This document shows, piece by piece, positions 1 through 10,890 of a stretch of 64,000 nucleotides of DNA; within the stretch, counting starts at the first letter, position 1, and each line of letters begins with the position of its first letter. The translations under genes were made by a program, and so were the position numbers. A model generated the notes under the pieces. The model was not told the origin of the DNA. It searched no databases and saw only the letters and a program-made list of their open reading frames with translations. Location of the stretch: assembly GCA_013176395.1 (NCBI GenBank), contig JABMLP010000012.1, positions 1,736,001 through 1,800,000 of the forward strand, written 5' to 3'. The stretch comes from Venturia oleaginea (lineage: Eukaryota; Ascomycota; Dothideomycetes; Venturiales; Venturiaceae).

Positions 1-2625
1 TGATCTCCGGGCCTGTAGGTTCCGGGAAATCGACCATGCTGAAAGCTGTCCTGGGAGAACTCAGCCCTAAAAGCGGAACTATTGACATTACCAGCTCTTA
101 CGTCGGCTTCTGTTCTCAGTGAGTGTTCCAGTAGTCAATGTGAGACGATGACCTCTAACAATTGGCAGGTCTCCATGGCTTCCAAACGACACAATCCGCC
201 AGATCGTTATCGGTGCCACAGACTTTGACCGAGAATGGTATCGCTACATTGTTAAAACGTGCTGTCTGGAAGAGGATCTCACCCAGATGCCTCAGAAGGA
301 CCTGACGTTGATAGGAAGTCGTGGAATCACCTTATCTGGAGGTCAGAAGCATCGATGCGCTTTGGCACGCGCTCTCTACTCCAGAGCCTCAGTACTGGTG
401 CTGGACGACTTTCTAAGCAGTGTTGACCGACGGACTCAGCGGATCATTATGCATAATTTGCTGTCCAAGGATCGCGGTTATGTGACCAAGCACGAATGCG
501 CGGTCTTGTTTGTTACTCACATAACGAATTATATGCACCTCGCGGACAACCTAGTTGTCCTCGACTCCAACGGTGCGCAGCTCTACAGTGGACCGGCAAA
601 CACATGGATAGATAGTCATGAAGATTTGGCTAAGAGCCAGGACGATGAGCCACCAAGTACATCCTCGACTGTTCTTAATCCAGAAGCTTTCGAAGGCGAC
701 AGCTTCAAGCAAGTCTTGAAGCCAGTTGCAGAAGATGATCCCGAAACCATCAAACGACAAAAAGGCGACATGGGAGTGTGGCTGTACTACGGGAAGTCAA
801 TTGGCTTAATGGCTATCCTGTTCTTCACGGTTTGCATATGCATCAACACCTTCTGCACTCAATTCCAGAGTAAGTTGGACCAGAAACTGCCATATGCATG
901 ATGAATACTGACGCTTCTGCAGAGTTGTGGTTGCAATGGAATACTGGAACGTCTGATCCGTCTTTGGGCAAGTTCCTAGGTCTCTATGCAATGTTTGCAG
1001 TTGTCGGCTTCGTCTTCCAGCTTGGAACGCTTGGGCAGGTACTGCTCAAGATGGGTCCACAATCTGCGAAAGCTCTGCATCAAGTCCTTGTGAAAGCTAC
1101 CATCAGGGCACCGATGTCCTTCTTTGAGGCAGTCGATTCAAGTGTACTTCTCAACCGTTTCTCACAAGACATGACCTTGGTTGATTTCGCGCTCCCTATT
1201 TCGGTTGGTCTTTCCCCTCACGCTTGTGCAACCGATCTTGGCTAACAAGATGAATAGGCATTCATGGTCTTCTCACAACTAGCAAGTTGCATCATGTCAA
1301 TAGCTCTAATCAGCGTCGGATCAAGCTACATGGCTGCCTCCATCCCCGTAGCAGTCTTTGCCCTCTACTGGATCCAACGTTTCTACCTCCGCACATCCCG
1401 CCAACTCCGACTACTAGACCTAGAAACAAAAACACCCCTTTACCAACACTTCACCGAAACCCTCGAAGGTGTCGCCACCATCCGCGCCTTCGGATGGCAA
1501 AAACCTTTTGACAAAAAGGCGTTCGAGAAACTCAATGATTCACAAAGACCACTCTTTATCCTTGCCTGTATCCAGCGGTGGTTATCCCTCGTTCTCGGAC
1601 TGTTGATTGCCGGGATGGCTGTGTTGCTGATCGCATTGGCACTGTGTATACCACAAGCATCAAGTGGTGGTGCACTAGGTGTGGCATTAAACAGTATCCT
1701 CGCCTTCAACATGAGTCTAACCATGCTCATTTCCGCTTGGACAAACGCCGAAACATCCCTCGGTAGCGTAGCTCGCACAGAATCATTCGAGAAACACACA
1801 CCCGTAGAGGAAGAATCAGACGCGCCCCTCGAACCAGGCCCAGACTGGCCATCCGGCGCCGTCACCGTCGAAGATCTAGGCTTTACATACGCCGACGGAA
1901 CTATCGCCCTAAAAAACGTCTCCTTCACCATAGCAGCAGGCCAAAAATTCGCAATTGTAGGCCGAACCGGCTCCGGAAAATCAACCCTCCTCTCCTCCTT
2001 CCTCCGCCTCATCGATCCAGACGCAGGCCACATAAAAATCGACAAACAAAACCTCTCCCAAATCCCACGCTCCACAGTCCGCGATCGACTAATCTGTCTC
2101 CCGCAAGACGCCCTCGTCTTCCCCGGCACAATCGCCTTCAACCTCGACCCGGAAAATAGATGCGGTCCCAAAGCCCACGAAATGATGACTGCCGCCCTCG
2201 CAAGCGTAAACTTACTCCCCCTCATCGAATCCCGAGGCGGCCTAGACGCAGAATTGAAAGCGGACTCGCTGAGCCACGGTGAACAACAACTCCTCGCCCT
2301 CTCGCGCGCCATCCTACGTAAGCGCGTGCACGCCGGGAAATGCATACTCGTTCTCGACGAGGCGACTAGTAATCTCGATTCGGCTGCTGAGGGGGTCGTG
2401 CAGAAAGTTGTGAGGGAAGAGTTTGCGGGGAATACTGTTATTACGGTTGCGCATCGGTTGGATACTGTTAGGGATTCTGATGTGGTTTTGATGCTTGATG
2501 GGGGGGAGGTTGTAAAGTTGGGGACGCCGGGGGAGGTGTGGCCTTTGATGGGGGTTATGGAGAGGGGGAGTGGTGGTGGTGGGGGAGAGGGGGTGGATGT
2601 TATTGAGGTTGTGGAGAAGAGGTGA
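1..2625 (+). CDS. ABCC-type (MRP) ABC transporter, 3' part
   Basis: C-terminal ~821 residues of a full-size ABC exporter; the window opens inside nucleotide-binding domain 1. Exons 1-118, 169-869, 923-1203, 1258-2625; the three introns (119-168, 870-922, 1204-1257) are GT-AG and restore one frame. NBD1 shows Walker A GPVGSGKST, signature LSGGQK and Walker B VLVLDDFLSSVD, with Asp where the catalytic Glu is expected. A second transmembrane domain follows, then NBD2 with GRTGSGKST, LSHGEQQ and a complete Walker B LVLDEATSNLD and switch His (TVAHRLD). Degenerate NBD1 plus competent NBD2 is the known ABCC pattern. The C-terminus is Gly-rich. Role: ATP-driven export of drugs, conjugates or metabolites across plasma or vacuolar membrane; substrate unknown. 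Confidence 0.93.
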
Positions 2626-3228
2626 TGATCTCGTGGAGAGACGTGTGTATTACAATGAGGGTTATTAATTCAGTACCATTCGATGAGAGAGCCTAGAGTT
2701 GGTGTGACACTTGCGAATAGAGATTCGAATTATCCCATGTTGGATTAGGAGATCGACCGACAGCGATGTTAAATCCAGACATACTAGAACAATTTGAAAC
2801 AGTATTCTCGACACTGGGTAATGGAAAAGACAGTAAGGATAAGGGCCTCGTCGCGGTATTTGCGATCGACTTGCGTACCTCTCCAACCTCAGCTTTGGAT
2901 GGCTTGTGATTCTTCTCAAAAGTATCTTCGCATAACTGCTGTTGGAATCAGCGATGAAGCCCGGAGTATTGATATTGTCACGCCTAATCAACGCGTAAGC
3001 AGTTGGCACACAGTGCGAGATTGGCATTACAGAAGCTAATTTGAAGGATAATTTCAATTCCAATCTTTCCACGCCTGCCCAAACAATAGTTTGCACCTCC
3101 AAGGCATATTACAATGCCAAATTCAGCAAGAAGCCTCGATTGCCGTGGTATGAAGCAACTTCGAGATCATTTACGCCGTGCCGAAGTTCCAAGATGTTGG
3201 ATAATAATGCATTTAATTTTGAGGTTGT
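2626..3228. other. intergenic, no gene seen
   Basis: The 3' ends of the ABC transporter and YPD1 converge here. The short open frames lack codon-usage signal or recognisable motifs. It presumably holds both 3' UTRs. Confidence 0.6.
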
Positions 3229-3782
3229 TCATGGGTCGTGGTAGAATCTTCTGAGGATTATCTCCACGTCGTGAAATTCCGTCTTTGCCGACTTGATTGT
3301 CTCGGCCAGTAGCTTCAGACTCTTTTCGTCGTCATCCTCGTCGAACTGGCCCGTCTTGTCTTTTCGTGCGCCAAAGTGTTGGATCTTCTCACAGCTGTCC
3401 TTGACTTTTGTGAGGCCGAGGGTGGCGGACGAGCCTTTTAGGAAGTGGCCGAGCTGGGAGAGCTGTTCAAGGTCTTTTTCTTTGCTGAAGTCGCGCGTTA
3501 GTTGATAGAAGGGTGGTCAAGAAGGTGTGTGAGCTTACAGCGAGTCATCCATCTTTCTAAAGGTGGACTCTGCTTGTTCGAAGAAATCGAAGACGATGCT
3601 TCTGCTGAACTCTCTTTCTTGCTCGTCGTCGTCCATCTCCAGGATCTGCTCGAAGGTGAGGCGGTCTATCTCTTCGGTGGCTTGTGAGAGGAGGGCCATG
3701 GCGTCTTCCTGTCAACATGGTAAGTAGGCTGGCCGGTCGAAACCAAAGACGGGCTGCTCACCCCTTCATCCGCTGGAGGCAT
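3229..3782 (-). CDS. YPD1: Histidine phosphotransfer protein (YPD1-like)
   Basis: Three exons (3782-3762, 3708-3539, 3484-3229) give a 148-residue protein; introns 3709-3761 and 3485-3538 are GT-AG and keep frame. The HPt signature LGHFLKGSSATLGL contains the phospho-accepting His, followed by a charged helix (KVKDSCEKIQHFG). Length and order match fungal YPD1/MPR1. The protein relays phosphate from hybrid histidine kinases to the response regulators SSK1 and SKN7 in osmotic and oxidative stress signalling, in cytosol and nucleus. The start ATG gives a short acidic N-terminus (MPPADEG) before the first intron; a more upstream start was not found. Confidence 0.92.
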
Positions 3783-6700
3783 GACTGACGATTGTAGTGT
3801 TTTCTGTCGTAGTTGTGGGGAACCGGAAGTATAGGATTGGTGGGGGATGTCCTCTCAACGGTTTGCGGGAGAGGATGGCGGCGGGATGAGGTCACTTGGG
3901 CTGGGAAGTCGAGGATAGATGAATCGTGGAGACGACCGATCACTGACGTGGATGCGGGTTGTACAGTGTACACAGTACAAGGACGGTGTCTGGGCCCAGA
4001 CTTTGCGGCGGCGACAACAGCAGGGTAGGGGAGTGGTGAAGTGGTGTGCAGGAATTTTGGTGTTTTGGTCCTTCCGAAGAGTTATCGAGACTAGGTACTG
4101 TGGCGTCTATTGAGGGACGATAAAGATAAATACAGAGCTGCGTATATATATAACGCACTCGCCAGTAGATGATGTTATTGTTACCCGGGAGCCGCACTGC
4201 TAGACGTTCAGCCTAAGCCCTATTGTTATTCCCTCATTCACAGTTATCGGCTCGTTGTAGAATCTTGTTGGCATCGTGACTTGTCTTCCCCTCTATCGCA
4301 CGTCATACCCACCTGCAGAGCCTCGACTGTCGAGCACGCAGGTCCCACTGCAATTTCTTTCTTTCGTTCAATCTCTCTGAAGAAGAAATCGAGTAGTGTT
4401 CGGGATGTCCTCCCGACTCCGCCCGTTTATAGGCACAACAATAATGTAGAAAAGAAGAAATCCACTCTTGATTCTGAACGGGTCTGCTGCCGTCATACGT
4501 CCCACAGCAGCATTGTGCATCCACAAACGCTCCGCGGGTACGGCGATAACTTCAACCACCACCGCGGAATGTCAACCCCTACATCCTCTCATCTGCCTAT
4601 CACGTCCTTTTACCATATAGCCTCGCGACTACTGTTTCGCCCGACACACCCACCTCTCCATCAGCCTATTTCAAGCTACGGTGTATACTCCGTACCCCCT
4701 GGATACAACCAGTCATTGCACGCCGGGGTCAATGCAATCCTCAGTTTCCGGCAATGATCGGTCAATCCAGCCCTCACTTTCGAATCTCGGCCCCAGCTGG
4801 CGGCTTCATTGATGCTTTGTTGTGCTGGCGGACTATTTTCCCCTTTCTGTGTACCGTAACCGTTTGACTTGGGACTTGGTAAAATTGTCTCTTCCCTGAT
4901 GCATGTCCTCGAGTCAAAGTTTTGCCTTCAAAGCACAAAGACGACGACCATCACAAGTGGGATGAGAATCCATTTCAAAGCACGCGATTCAATGTCTCTG
5001 GGCTGCACTATTGATTGGATCCTGCCCTGATCTTGAGAATCTAGAACGTCTGTGTAAGCATCTGTGAGCAATCCACCCGATTGCTACCAGACCACTGGAG
5101 CCCCAAAATGCGCAAACATTCATCAGGCGGCAATCCAAAACGTTCACGAGGAGCAGCGTCGGTTGTCCAAACGTCGCGCTGTCGCGATTGATCGCGGTTC
5201 GGCACGGTGATCTCCTACGGAGCTGTCTATCAGCCATCAACCTAATTGCGGATCCATGACCGAGATGGACAACGCTGCATTTCTCCAAGACCGAGAAGTG
5301 TTACAGAACGAGGCGATAGTTTGAAAAGAATATGACACAGCGAGCTTGCCAGGTCGTTGGCGAGTCATTTTGCTAACACTGCACGAGATCGAAGATTACC
5401 TGCGCTACCCGAACTCCGACTCGGGGACATCTGAGATAGAAGTCTAGGCCCTTGAACCCTGCAAAAAGGCTGAAAACGAGATCGTTATCATTTTCGAGAT
5501 GCTACTCACAATTGTGTCCTCCAATCAACAAGAGTGCACAATGCAGGGCAAGAGCTTAAGCGACACAAGCAGTCCAGTTTTTCCTACTCAACTAGGAAGG
5601 CCCAACTTGCTCGCGAAACGCCGAGCTCGCATCGTAGTCACGGAATAGCTAATAACGGTAACGGTAACGGTCAAGGAAGCAAATGAATCAAGAACAGTAT
5701 TGACCTCTTGCTATCCGTCTCTCGAGCCAGGAAACTACTACCACAGGACCTTGACGGTGTTGGCGTTCCACGTCAACCACCGCCAGAGTGAGGGAGGAAT
5801 CTTTCAAGCGCGACCAATCCACAATTCCCAGTAAACAGGTAAACACGAGCTGCTGTCCATAATACTAAGAAATGGTTCTGATGCTTTCCAGTGAGTGATA
5901 GACCGATATCGCTTGGGACCCACCATAAGAACGTCAAGTCCATAAAATGCTGTCTAGACCAAAAACGCGAGTTATCTGCTAGATTAATTGAATTGTTCAC
6001 ACCACTTCCTTCCCGCTTGCCAATTTTCTGCCAACACTACAGCCAGACACCCCGTCTGAATTTAAGAAAAGCCAGAAACATTCCCAAGGCTCAAGAACGT
6101 TTAATTAATTACATGTACGTCAAAGAAAGTTCAACTGCCAAGCTGGCATCGAAAACTGTAATCATCCAAAGCTATCGAGTCTTCGGGGAAGCTTCTAATT
6201 GACTTCGACTACTATCTTCCTGTCCTCTTGTCCGTGGGAATTATCGGAACAATCATGTCCCTACCTTCTCATCATCGCGCCGCCTCACATCGCCAACGTC
6301 TACATTGCGAATTTAAGCTGATACCGGGGTTGGAGGCCTCATTTTCGCATTGTGGGCGGTACGCACGTGATTTAAAGGCCAAAACTGATGATGCCGCAAT
6401 GTGTAGATAATGCGATGGCATCAGGCGACAGAAACGACGTGATTTAGGCACGATTTGCACTGTTTGTGTCGCATGTCATCGCCGGCGTACCTCGCGCTTA
6501 AGTTTTGATGGGGTGTGGCTCTATTCCTGGCGTGTGGCTTGACTCTATTTGAACCAATCAGAGGCGGCCGGCCGAGGAGTGAATTTAGGCTGGCCCACGA
6601 GTTGGCGCCCTCGCTTTGTCTACGGAAACATGGTTCCAATCGATTGAAGTCGCAATCTGTGCCTATGAAGTAAGTCAGTCACTACAAATCAGGGACATAA

Positions 6701-6933
6701 AAGAATAAAGTTCCACGTTACCACAAAAAATTTCAAGTCGCTCTCCAGGATTACTATTTAAGAGCCCAATACTCCCACATACATTACAGTACATTACAGA
6801 ATATTACAGAACATTACAAACTCACATCAGACTCACATTTACGACCCAAATCACGCTCACGCTCGCATCATCATCATCAAACATAATCGCTACACATAGC
6901 CTCGTGTCTTCATCGTTGGCAAATCAGCCAGTA
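3783..6933. other. 3.1-kb stretch without a convincing gene
   Basis: No reading frame here shows conserved motifs, intron structure or consistent codon use. The longest plus-strand frame (4281-4757) is low in hydrophobic core and looks random. Small repeats are visible: a (GGTAAC)-like run near 5655-5680 and about five copies of an ACATTACAG-like unit near 6778-6820, just upstream of the DUF3669 gene. A non-coding RNA or very short gene cannot be excluded. Confidence 0.5.
6778..6822. repeat. short tandem repeat, ACATTACAG-like unit
   Basis: Roughly five imperfect head-to-tail copies of a 9-11 base unit (ACATTACAGT / ATATTACAGA / ACATTACAAA). It lies about 110 bases before the DUF3669 start, so it may sit in its promoter or 5' leader. 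Confidence 0.6.
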
Positions 6934-8016
6934 ATGTCAAACATCAACAACGCAACACCTTCAATTCCGCCTCCTGAAAATCCTGCATTACGACTTACAA
7001 ATGATGCAAATAATCACCCATCGCGACCATTTCGCCACATTGGCCAAGGATTCTGCGGAAGCGTATAGGCAGTAGAGGGATCCGGCATAAATATCTGTTT
7101 AATCAAGAGAGAAGATGGTGGTGAGGGACGTTCGGTTCAGAAAGACTTCATCATGCATCAAAAGGTCAACTCAAATCTCCAGGCCCTCAGAAGGAATTCC
7201 CCTGAACAGGCTGCTTTGGCTTCAAGTATATCCATTCCAGCCTGCTATCGACATGTCGAGCGAAACAACAACATCTGGTGGAACGAGAGACTCGATAGGT
7301 TCCCAAGTCAATTTCAAGTTGCATGCAGTGCTCTCATCACGGACCGTATTCCTCCATTTCGCCAAACAGTCCGAGAGTTACTGGTAAATTACTACTGTCC
7401 ATCAGCGATTCAACAGTCAGCGAAGAACTATGCGGCGAACTCTGACTGCTTGATTCGCCCGTACCTTGGCAAAAGATGCCGAATCAAACGCAAATTAATG
7501 TTCAAAGCGTGCAGTCTTCGAAATTACCCTTTGCATATTGATCAGATGGAGGAGCTCGGACTTGACCGCACACGTTACGCCAGAGTAATGGCCGAGACTC
7601 TAGCAATAATACATTGGGCAGCTCAAGTTGATGGCAATGATGTAGAGTTCGTCCTCGCACCGACACGCCAAACCATCACAGACCCCTCCGAAACACTCCC
7701 GACATCGACATCGACATCTGATCCTTTGGGCGAACACACAGTATGGATCCTTGATTCCGACTGCTGCCGCGATATGCCTATTGATGAGTCTGGAATCGAA
7801 CAAGCTTGGCGAGCATTCTACAAAAATGACCCTTTTTACCCTCGACACAAACGAGACAATTCTGAAGACCAGCGACTTTGGCTGGCATTCAAGGAGAGAT
7901 TCATGGAAGCAAGTGCCATCATTCTTGGGCCGGAGAATGAGATATCACATTTTCCAGGGCTTTTGATTGACAAGGTCGAAGATGGAAATCCCTTTGCTGC
8001 GGGCATGTCAAATTGA
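6934..8016 (+). pseudogene. DUF3669 (PF12417) protein, frame broken by one TAG
   Basis: From ATG 6934 the frame runs to TGA 8014-8016 (361 codons), intronless, with one in-frame TAG at 7066-7068. The N-terminus has a Gly-rich FRHIGQGFCGSV segment like the start of DUF3669 proteins; family members usually have an aromatic residue (often Trp) where the TAG stands. The rest is well preserved: central LGKRCR block, MAETLAIIHWAAQVDGNDVEFVL, and a C-terminal DPFYPRH...LWLAFKERFMEAS block ending with LPG/IDKVED-like residues. Family role is unknown; members are sometimes annotated as zinc-finger proteins. Either a recent nonsense mutation (TGG to TAG) or a recoded/edited codon; initiation at 7153 would remove the N-terminal block. 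Confidence 0.75.
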
Positions 8017-8089
8017 GCCGAAAAGGGTAAATGGGTCTAAAACAAGATCGGCAGAATGGTACGTTCTTGTACAAACGAGTGCCGTCAGC

Positions 8090-8643
8090 TGCACCAGCGT
8101 CGTACTACTTTTGGAATACCCTATATACTTTAACTCCTATGCCTCGATATGCGAGACCTACTGTCCCGACATAGTCGCGAATCCATCATGCGGATGCACA
8201 ACGCCCGCTTACACAAACGCCACCGTCAATTGTGTAAAGACGCACTGCATTGCAAGTAACCGAGCACTTATGACATCAATTGCAACCGCAAATTGTAAAG
8301 CGATTGGCTTTAACGTTTCCAGCCAAGTTGCATCAATCGAAAGTGCAGCAGCGACATCGTCGTCTGACGCTGACACGGCGACGATACCCACCGGAACTGG
8401 TAAAGCTGCACAAGCTTCTCCAACATTGAGTACAAGCGGAGGGTCGACCGGCTCGCAGGGCTTGTCATTGGCGGCTTCGCTGTGTGGTTTTGCCTCCGAT
8501 AGCGCAAGTCGAAGTCTACTGAAACCCAGAGCTCGACTACAGCTGGCCTTGCAGAGCCAAAGATTCAGCCATGCAGTGGTATCGCGCCTACTGCCGTGAC
8601 TGCATCTCAAACGCAACAATATCTGCCAAATGCTTATACCTAG
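8090..8643 (+). pseudogene. Cys-rich (CFEM-like) single-pass membrane protein, broken
   Basis: The first frame carries a Cys-rich block (CETYC, NPSCGC, NCVKTHC, ANCKAIGF) followed by a Ser/Thr/Ala linker, as in fungal CFEM-type extracellular domains. Around 8440-8460 the coding signal moves to the next frame, where a transmembrane helix (LAGLVIGGFAVWFCLR) is followed by a basic stop-transfer and a polar tail to TAG 8641-8643. That second frame has one more TAG at 8500-8502, immediately after the helix. A signal peptide is not visible upstream. One frameshift plus one nonsense codon make this a probable pseudogene; the CFEM assignment is tentative because the Cys spacing is not canonical. Confidence 0.5.
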
Positions 8644-9169
8644 ACTTAGTAGTAAGCTTTTGTTAGGCATAGTAAAAGATAATAAACAACGGCTATGTGA
8701 GAGATAATAACTAAGGAGAAACAACCTCTAGAGTTGAGTTGGATCACCGCAGCCCTTGTAAAAAGAATCCCAGTTGACCAGCCCTACTGAGTAGGTCAAT
8801 GGTACACAGAGCCCCATATCCCCGCTAAGGCGGAAAAAAGCCGAGTCACAAATCGTAGGATCAGGGTTCCAGCAACCCTGCCTAGTCAGGTGATCATTCA
8901 GATGAGAACAAGGTCTCAGGACGAGTTTGAGTAGAGAAGAGAAGAGTTAGGATCGCGAATTTCAATCTTTTAATGCCCGTAGAAGAATCTTCCTTCCAAA
9001 TATGGTATCTTACAGTCTACGCCCAGCATCAATTGAAAGACGTAGGAAGCTCGCCAATGTTCATTACCCACTCCATACCAACCTGGGCAATCATTCCGCT
9101 CATACACTTGCTCACTACTACACATGAGCACCTGATTTTGTTTTGTATCCCGGAACTTGGAATCCCACT
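8644..9169. other. intergenic, no gene seen
   Basis: Convergent 3' ends. An imperfect inverted repeat around AGGGTTCCAGCAACCCT (8865-8881) could fold as a short hairpin. No RNA gene was recognised. Confidence 0.5.
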
Positions 9170-10675
9170 CTAACCAGTGACCTTGAAGATGGCCTCAGCA
9201 AGTCTCTTGACATTGCCTGACGTAATACCTGCGACCGAAATACGTCCATCCTTGGTAGCATAGACGGAGAAGTCCTTTGCCAAGACATCCATTTGTGCTG
9301 GAGTAAGACCGGTGTAGCAGAACATACCAATCTGCGAGGTGATGTGGGACCAGTCACGCTTGCTGCCGAGTTCTTCGAGGTTCTTCTTGAGAAGAGCACG
9401 CATGGTGATGATGCGATCAGCCATACCCTTGACCTCACCTAGCCATTGCTTGTTGAGAGCTGGGTTGTTGAGGACCTCGGAGGCAATGCGGGCACCGTGG
9501 ATAGGTGGGTTGGAGTACATTGGTCGAACGAGAATCTTGACTTGAGAATCGACGCGCTTCTTCTCGTCGGCAGATATGGTGACAATGGAGAAGGCACCAA
9601 CACGCTCACCGTAAAGACCCATGTTTTTGGCGAAAGACTGGGCAAGAACGGGAGTGTGTCCTTCGGAGACGAAGTGACGGAGGGCAAAGGCGTCCTTGTC
9701 GGTACTACCGGAGGCGAAACCCTGGTAGGCCATGTCAAAGAACGGAAAGTGGTCGCCCTCCTTGACAGCTTTGGAGATGGCGCGCCACTGGTCCTCGGTT
9801 GGATCAACACCAGTTGGGTTATGTGCGCAGGCGTGGAGAAGAATGATGCTGCCCTTTGGCATAGCCTTGATATCGGCAATCATGCCATCGAAGTCGAGCC
9901 CGATTGTGTCCTTGTTATAATAGCTGTATTTCTCAACCTTTAGACCGCAATCCTTGAAGACGGCAGCGTGATTGGCCCATGATGGGTTGGGAATGTAGAT
10001 TGTCTTAGCGCCTGGGTAGAAACGCTCGAGGAAAGCACCGCCAATTCGGAGAGCGCCTGTGCCGGAGATGGACTGGGTAATGACTACAAGGTCGTCCTTG
10101 ATAGGCTTTGACTCGGGACCGTAGGCAAGGAGAGCGGATGCCTTGGTGAAAGATGGGACACCGGTGATGCCAGCGTATTCCTTATCCAAAGCAGAGTTCA
10201 CGACCTTATTCTCGGCCTCCTTGACGGAGGGGAGGACGTATGGCTTGCCCTTGTCATCGCGGTATGCGCCAACACCTGCTCGAGCATGAGTATGGATTGC
10301 GGCAGTGTGGTATCGCGGAAATGGCTCCCCAACGTACCCAAGTTAATCTTCTCGACATTGCTGTCAGCCTTGAAAGCCTCGGTGATACCTGTTGATCATG
10401 TTAGCCATGTTTGCGGTAAGGTTCATATGGCGGATCGTACCTAGAATGGCCTGTTCAAGAGAAGTTCAGTGAGCTATTCGGATAAACTTGGAACGGTCAA
10501 TTGCTTACATCCTATTACTGGTCAGCTTCGTATGCCCATTGCACTCGTCGGAAGTGCTTCTCAAACTTACGGGTGGACCTTGAGGGACATTGGCCCATGT
10601 GGAAGCCGAGCGGGCAACGGAGACGCGGAATTGGCGCGAAGCAACCTGGCGGAGGGCTGTTCGTGAGGCAATCAT
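9170..10675 (-). CDS. Aspartate aminotransferase, mitochondrial
   Basis: PLP-dependent transaminase interconverting aspartate/2-oxoglutarate and oxaloacetate/glutamate (malate-aspartate shuttle, amino-acid metabolism). Five exons, all with GT-AG introns: 10675-10571, 10511-10509 (3 nt), 10450-10441 (10 nt), 10388-10338, 10275-9170, giving 424 residues. N-terminus is Arg/Ser/Ala-rich with few acids (RTALRQVASRQFRVSVARS), a mitochondrial presequence. Conserved blocks: VPQGPP-D-AILGITEAFK, LGVGAYRDD, SGTGALRIG, LLHACAHNPTG, the PLP lysine region SFAKNMGLYGERVGAF, and RPMYSNPP. The conserved Asp of GPPDAILG can only come from the GAT microexon. Shares a ~215-bp divergent promoter with the GTPase gene. 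Confidence 0.94.
10509..10511 (-). other. 3-nt microexon (GAT, Asp) of aspartate aminotransferase
   Basis: On the minus strand GAT lies between an acceptor (CCAGTAATAG) and a donor (GTAAGCAATT). It is needed to supply the Asp of the conserved GPPDAILG motif; the flanking introns are 58 and 59 bases with plausible branch sites (GCTGAC, CTGAAC). Skipping it deletes one residue without frame change. Confidence 0.8.
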
Positions 10676-10890
10676 ATTTTATGGTATCCGATCAGTCTAT
10701 GAATATGAAGGAAGGTGTTAGAACTCAATCTTCGCGGTGCAAATGGTCTGGTGAGGGCCAAGGCTAAGACGTTTTCGTGGCGTATTGCTTTTTATGAACG
10801 CACTGACGATACTGACGATCCGGGGTGCTTTTAGTGTGGAGAATGAGTAAGAGGAAAACAACACCAATTCATCCATTCGCTCAGATCATC

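Noticed and set aside
1440..2345. 301-codon minus-strand frame
   Set aside because: Antisense shadow of the ABC transporter; its residues follow the C-rich codon bias of the real gene.
4281..4757. 158-codon plus-strand frame
   Set aside because: No motifs, no hydrophobic core pattern, unusual composition, overlapping equally long frames on the minus strand; looks like chance in a promoter-like region.
8865..8881. tRNA or structured RNA around AGGGTTCCAGCAACCCT
   Set aside because: No T-loop consensus, no acceptor stem, no cloverleaf could be drawn.
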